64,000 nucleotides of DNA. It comes from Achatina immaculata. Taxonomy: Eukaryota > Mollusca > Gastropoda > Stylommatophora > Achatinidae. This document shows positions 58,725-64,000 of this stretch, one piece after another; the first letter of the stretch is position 1; each line of letters opens with the position of its first letter. The position numbers were made by a program, and so were the translations under genes. The notes under the pieces were generated by a model. That model had not been told where the DNA came from. It ran no database searches and worked only from the letters and a program-made list of their open reading frames with translations. The stretch covers positions 41,110,267 to 41,174,266 of the forward strand of contig CM019696.1 of NCBI GenBank assembly GCA_009760885.1, in the 5' to 3' direction.

Positions 58725-58858
58725 ACTGTACCAGGTTGGGGACCATGACGAAGATAGCCAGTCTTAGCCCGTTACTAGGAACACCAACGGAAAAATGAGG
58801 AAAAAGTCTTGGCCCAGTCTACGAGAGTCATACCGAAAATCGTGAGCAAAATTGTTTT

Positions 58859-59552
58859 TAAAATCGGAATTTATAGATAGAGAAAATATAAATGTATCAC
58901 CCAAACTGCATCCTTTTTTTTCTTTTCAACATAATCTCTATTTCTCTGCACACATTTTTATCATCGCTCTGCAAGTTTGAAAATACCCTCCCGGTAGAAT
59001 TCCCTTGCAGTTGACCGACGGCATAGACGCACTGCTTTCTGGACGTTCTCTCTTTTTGGACCGAACGGGCACAAACTTTTATATAGCTTATGGTTTCAAT
59101 TATTTCCTGTACTGCACTGTGTCCTATTCCAAGATTTACAGCGATTTCAGATACTGTGACACGTCTGTCTTCTTTAATGATGTCGTCAACCCTTTCCACG
59201 TTTCGTTTAGTGGAGGTAGTCCGAGGGCAACCGCTGCGAGGCATATCTTGGATGCTCGTGTTTCCATCTTTGAAATGTTTCATCCACCTCCTAACACTGC
59301 TAACACCCATACACACATTTCAATAAGCAATTTGACGTCTTTGGTGAATTTCAGCAGCGGGGATTTCCTCTTTAACGAGAAACTCAATAACAGCAAGTTG
59401 AACGAAAATTCAATACCCGCCATTTTGTTTATGCTCCGCGTGGTCTCGTGACACATGATGGTGACGTCATGTGACCTCTACATGAAGTGGAAAGGATGCA
59501 ATTTAAGGTGATACATTTATATTTTCTCTGTCTATAAATTCTGATTTTAAAA
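58859..59552 (-). mobile_element. mariner-like transposon M5, internally deleted
   Basis: Long inverted ends of about 45 bp (TTAAAATCRGAATTTATAGA, continuing to ATAAATGTATCACC) frame 694 bp. On the minus strand, 59450-59090 encodes the N-terminal HTH region (VRRWMKHFKDGNTSIQDMPR, then VTVSEIAVNLGIGHSAVQEI). The frame then jumps to a short C-terminal part (IEIMLKRKKR) near 58930. The catalytic core is absent. This is a third mariner family in the window. Confidence 0.85.
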
Positions 59553-59719
59553 TAACCTGTAGCACAGACTGCTTCTAAGGGATGTCTTAACAGTGAGAAT
59601 CTTCCATGTTCATTCCGTCGAGTCTTGTTGCTGTAGTCAGATCTTCACCTGGAGAAATATTCTGACGTCAGAACTATTTAGTGTATCTGGTTATTAGCAG
59701 CGGGGGGGGGGGGGAAGGG

Positions 59720-60090
59720 GGTGAACACGCTATGAGGCAATCAGCGACCCATAGCTGACATGCCAGAGTCAGGGTTAGCGAATCATAGCTGACATGCCAG
59801 AGTCAGGGTTAGCGAATCATAGCTGACCAAGACTGTCCCGCCTCTCCTTGGTACCCACAGTAACAGGCCTAGCCTGGCTAACGGGGCAGGGGTCGCCATA
59901 GTTCCCATGGTGGTGGAGTCTGCTAAAGAAGCATTGCACACCCCCTGCTTTTTTAGCTGCACTCTGGGATTGAAAAAGTAGCTGCCATAACACGTTCCCA
60001 CGCCGATACGATGCTGTGCCTCAACACTTCTACAGCATCGGCTGCAAAGAACAGCTCTTAGTTACATGGAGTTCATACAAGTACAAGATT
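59720..60090 (-). repeat. Interspersed repeat family R2, copy 2, inverted
   Basis: Reverse complement of 43988-44312 with about 85-90 percent identity by eye. It includes an extra 37-bp tandem duplication at 59754-59827 (GCTGACATGCCAGAGTCAGG). A 13-nt G tract precedes it at 59702. Confidence 0.85.
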
Positions 60091-60980
60091 ACCAGCGGGG
60101 ATGACTCATTTAGTATCGATGCTGCTTCTTGGAAGGTTGCGGTTACTACCCTGACTCAGCTCCCTTTCCATTTGTCAAGATTATCGACGGCGCTGTGGAG
60201 TGCGTGCACGTGCTAAAAATCTCGTTCACACTGGGAAATGGTAGCGATTATGGACTTGTTCGCACTGCAGTGTTGGTAACCCTTTAACATCTTCAAATTT
60301 CTAGAACTTGTTCACGCTGAGTTTTCTCACGCTTGTATTTCTCATTATCTCCCGTGTAAAGATCTGAGCAGCTTCTATCGATCATTTTGCTTTGTTACAA
60401 CACCCTGAATTTACAGTATAGGATGAACAAACTGTGATGTTTCTATCACTGGATTTGATTCATTTAACCCATAATTAAAGAAAAAAAAATCAACAATCCT
60501 GCCTAATGAATTTTCGCAGTTTTCTTAGGCTTCTTTTCATGTTTTGTACAATTTTTTTTAAATGCAAGGGGGATTAAAAAAATATATAAAGGCAATTTGA
60601 AAATTACGCGGTAATCACAACGGATAGAAGCTGACACAATACAATAGGTTCGCAATAGCTGATGGGTAGTTCGAATACACAAGGCGTTGCCTCTGCCCTT
60701 AGTCTAATAGAGGTGAAACGCCTTTTGGCCTTTTTGGCTAAAATCAATGTAGTTTTTTTTTTTTAACTACACGAGATGCCCAAGGACTGCCCTGCACTTC
60801 CGATGCCCGGGGCATGGTCCACATCTCGTTGCTGGTGGACCCGATATTGCAGAACCGCCGAGTCACGCCTGTTGTTTTCGTCGTTTAAAAGAAAGAAGTC
60901 AAGGTCAAATAAACATAGACGTTCCGCTCTGGGATTGCACCATTGTCATAGTGAGTCTTCTTCTGGTAGAAAGAGTGACA
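60091..60980. other. Unassigned stretch
   Basis: The open frame at 60776-60988 has no recognised motif. No repeat seen. Confidence 0.4.
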
Positions 60981-60984
60981 CTTA

Positions 60985-61400
60985 CTGAAATTAAAAGTAT
61001 GATGTTGGGTTCAGTACGGGAGTGAAAACAGCAAGACTCAACGAAACGTCTACGAACGGGTAGAAAGATTTAAAGCAGGAAGAACAAGTGTAACAGACGA
61101 AGCTTCATAAATGCACGTCCACATGTAGCGGCCACAACGCTGGAGGCAGAGCATCACTTTGTGTTTAAAACTTCTTACCACTCCCCTTCAAGGCTGACCT
61201 GGGCTCATGTGATTATCACCTCCTAGGTTCACTTAAAGAGGTTCTACAACATTGCAGGTTCACACCTCTGATGATGAGGTTAAGCAAAAGATGCAGATCT
61301 AGCTTTGGGAGCAGCCAGAATACCTCTTCTCCCAGGGAATGAAGAACCTCAGAAGTACATCGACCTACAGGGAGATGTCATATAACCAGGGAGATGTCAT
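60985..61400 (+). mobile_element. mariner-like fragment M6, internally deleted
   Basis: VERFKAGRTSVTDEA (about 61045-61095) is the end of the N-terminal HTH region. SDYHLLGSLKE (about 61205-61240) and FTSDDEVKQ (about 61255-61290, frameshifted) belong to the C-terminal catalytic and tail region of mariner. The middle is missing. Terminal repeats are not identified. Confidence 0.7.
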
Positions 61401-61440
61401 ATAACCAGGGAGATGTCATATAACCAGGGAGATGTTCGTT
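61372..61440. repeat. Tandem array, 19-bp unit, 3.5 copies
   Basis: GGGAGATGTCATATAACCA repeated without changes at the end of mariner fragment M6, where GGGAGATGTCA may derive from transposase C-terminal codons. Confidence 0.9.
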
Positions 61441-61559
61441 TGCTCACAGTTCCTAGTATTAAGGGATATGTTGACTTTACTTCTTCCCTCCTACCATCCA
61501 CAAAAATCAAATCTGTGTAAACAATCATAAGTCTGATATATTTGATTCTTATTAGGGGT

Positions 61560-61941
61560 CTTCAATAGAAAACAAGTTGAATTCTTTCCAGACTAAATGT
61601 TTACGAAGAATTAGAAAAATATTTTGGCCAAACACCATAAGAAATAACATTTTATTAGCAGAAATGCAGATGAAACCACTGACAACAATTATTGAGGAAA
61701 GACGCTGGCGATGGTTGGGACATGTGCTCCGAATGACTGACAACTCACTACCAAAAATAGCACTAAGATGGACACCATAGGGGAACAGAAGTAAGGGTAG
61801 ACAAAAAGAGACATGGAGAAGAACAACAGAAAGGATGTTGAGCAATAGAGGGCTCACCTGGGCAAGAGCAGAAAAAAAGGCAAAGGACAGGCATTTGTGG
61901 AAAACCCTTGCGGAAGCTCCATATGCCCTGGACACTTAAGG

Positions 61942-61975
<34 letters not shown>
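61560..61975 (+). mobile_element. LINE family E, 3' fragment with (GA)n tail
   Basis: The plus strand reads FQTKCLRRIRKIFWPNTI, RRWRWLGHVLRMTDNSLPKI, GNRSKGR (after a stop), TWRRTTERML and DRHLWKTLAEAPYA, ending in GGTTCAGAGAGAG(n) at 61941-61974. Same family and same end as 4903-5240 (minus). Confidence 0.92.
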
Positions 61976-61980
<5 letters not shown>

Positions 61981-62689
61981 CTTCAAAGAGCAACATATAG
62001 CTTCTTCTGGATAGTCTCAAGATAGCTTGTCAGATTGCATTCCACGTTTGTCTTTTTCATCAACTTACACTTCTCCACCAGACAGATAAGATCTGGTTCC
62101 TTTCTGGCGCGAGAGGGTCCTAAATGAAAGAGAACGTTTCTGTAGATACCAGACCTTTTATATCTCCCTCACGCCTTCATCCGATATGTCGCCTGGTTTT
62201 TTTTTTAATCTCTGGCATGGATCATCAATAATACCCTGCAGTGTCAACAGTTTGACAAGTAATGGAGCTGATTTAATAAGGCAAAGAAAAATAAACTGTA
62301 GATCAACCCCTTAACACATCGTTTAGCCCAGCTTAAATATGAGACCTGATACTTGTGTTAGGGAAGAGTGCCACTGGAAATGGAGAGTATCTGATGCGTA
62401 CCAGTGAGCGCTATACACTAGGATGACAGTGTAGTAAGAGAACTTTAGAGCATTCGCGTAAAAGCTGTTCCATGTAAGTGAGACTTCAACAGCATTGACA
62501 GGGGCTGTTGACAAGATGTATGCGCGACGTGTTCCTCTTGTGCCGGACTTGGCACCAATGGTGACGAGTTAATAACATGCACGTTGATCAGTCGGTTTCT
62601 TTCTGTGTGAGTTTTGAAGTATGTGAGACATTTTATACATTTATTTTCATTGGTTAGCGTTTATGTCGTGTAAAGGTAGTCCTGTTATC

Positions 62690-62925
62690 CCAAGAAAAAC
62701 CAGGGAATACGGCGTTAGTGCCGATATCTTTCCTGATCTGTCGACACACTAGAGGGTGATGTGATCACTATCGCACCCGGCCACCCTTTTCTTCCCCAGC
62801 TTCAGAAGACGACGGGTACCATTTCCACAGCTGGACGACTGGGGCGCATCTGGCAAGATTCAAACCACCGACTTTCGTAATGCGAGACTAGTGCACTAAC
62901 CCCTTTGCCACCTAGACATAGATTA
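62690..62925 (-). mobile_element. tRNA-derived SINE, inverted
   Basis: The reverse complement starts with a tRNA-like head: GGTGGCAAAGGGGTTAGTGC around the A box and GGTTTGAATCTTG as B box near 62862. The body contains GTACCCGTCGTCTTCTGAAG, then GTGGCCGGGTGCGATAGTGA and TCACATCACCCTC. The body differs from the 48310 SINE, so this may be a second subfamily. Confidence 0.7.
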
Positions 62926-64000
62926 TGCCAGACATTCAAGTACATGTAATCGTTCATGTTTTAGTCTCCTTTATGGGGGCTTTGATTTCCCCGGTGGACG
63001 CGTGATTGCATGTAATAAGTTTCCTTTTTAAAAACCAAAACCCACTTTCTTAATTGTTACTCTTTGGGTTACATGCAGTTCTGATTTAGGCTAGATAGAT
63101 TTAAAATAATGAAAGCTTCCCATTCAACACTTTTTGTCTCGGTTACAGTTCTGTTTTCGCGCAGCGGGATACAGGCTTCAAAGTATTGGATTCTCCGTCC
63201 GTGAGGCGGTGGCCATATTATTTGTCTCGTGATTTATTTAGTCATTCGTGATTTATTTAGTCATTGTTCCTGCTGGGGATTTATTTTAAAAAGTTATACT
63301 GTAACATTCCTGGACAGGGTCTGAAAGATCAAAATATCGTTATGTTGCGTCGCCGTTCTTTTAATATATTTCCCAAAGATATTATATTATATTATATTAT
63401 ATTATATTTCACTACTATGCTATATTGTAATATACTACACTATACTGTATCTTCACGCTGATATTGCTGTGTCCAAATGTTGATGCCGCGATGGTATTCC
63501 TCATTAAAAAAAAAAGTATTTATCCAGCGGTATATAGTTCATTAACTTGAAAAGACATAAAAGGTCTATGGGCCTGGAAGCTATGGAGGTCCAGTGTTAA
63601 GAAAAAAATAGAGCCTGAAGATACCGTTCTTTTATGAATTTTGTATACTGGGGGATGACAAATTAGAAGGGGTTACGTTTTGCTTTGGAGACTGTGATGT
63701 TTAATCCGCTACTGTATTTTTCACTTGAAATACCTCTTTCCTTAATAACTGCTAATCTTGGTCAATCGTTTAGCATAGGATGGGAGCAGGAATACATCTC
63801 GGCTGCTCAGACTGAATATCGCGTATTTGGGCATCCCTCTCAGCCCAGGCGCTTCCATTCGTCGTTACTCTCGCCTGCGTTATCAAGTTAGTGTATCGCT
63901 ACGTGATACTAGTATTGATATAACAGCAGTGATGAGAAAGATGGTACACTTTATCTTTGTTTTTTCTTTTTAATGATAAAGCGCGTTGATACATTCTGGA
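62926..64000. other. Unassigned right end of window
   Basis: A 27-bp duplication (GTGATTTATTTAGTCATT) at 63228-63265 and an (ATATT)n run at 63380-63410. No coding or transposon signature recognised. Confidence 0.45.

Noticed and set aside
61010..61070. Third hammerhead-like site (CAACGAAACGTC)
   Set aside because: No CUGAUGA-like box or stem-loop lies upstream. The bases are explained by transposase codons of mariner fragment M6.

Overview
This is a stretch of an animal (metazoan) nuclear genome. The evidence is two spliced genes with GT-AG introns, long AT-rich introns, no operon structure, and a dense load of animal-type transposons: APE-type non-LTR retrotransposons, mariner, piggyBac-like and hAT-like elements, and tRNA-derived SINEs. 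A marine lophotrochozoan such as a mollusc is my best guess, but that rests only on the general look of the repeats.

Left third (1-28,100): two protein genes lie on the plus strand, one after the other. The first, whose 5' part lies left of the window, ends at 6517. Four 3' exons encode a matrin-type (U1-like) zinc finger, then a charged acidic coiled-coil region and an Arg/Gly/Lys-rich tail. A long unique 3' UTR probably runs to an AATAAA at 8617. The second gene (15084-28071) is a complete six-exon 1-acylglycerol-3-phosphate acyltransferase (AGPAT1/2 type, 272 aa) with all four family motifs. The introns of both genes hold mariner, LINE, piggyBac-like MITE and tandem-repeat debris. Between the genes (about 9.3-14.6 kb) lies a pile-up of LINE fragments. 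It includes a near-perfect 450-bp inverted repeat around a LINE copy, and two degenerate hammerhead-ribozyme-like motifs.

Middle (28,100-44,000): downstream of the acyltransferase lie a 48/51-bp minisatellite, further short tandem arrays, more copies of the TTAA-flanked MITE family, and a complex GC-richer repeat block (37.0-39.5 kb). A LINE fragment with an intact 407-codon frame is inserted in that block, with a clear target-site duplication.

Right (44,000-64,000): I recognise no host gene here. The stretch is transposons and satellites. It holds a mariner (44463-46071) whose catalytic-motif region has expanded into a 22-bp minisatellite; a second long mariner (56690-58399) broken by a cassette of nearby sequence; several internally deleted mariners; SINEs; two 43-bp-unit arrays; a roughly 470-bp trinucleotide tract; and LINE 3' ends that finish in GA, GAT or GAA microsatellites. 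Two unassigned ORFs lie tail to tail between the two 43-bp arrays.

I found no sign of a new multi-gene system. The most interesting signals are structural: the LINE palindrome, a minisatellite born inside a transposase gene, three unrelated arrays sharing a 43-bp period, and the hammerhead-like pair.
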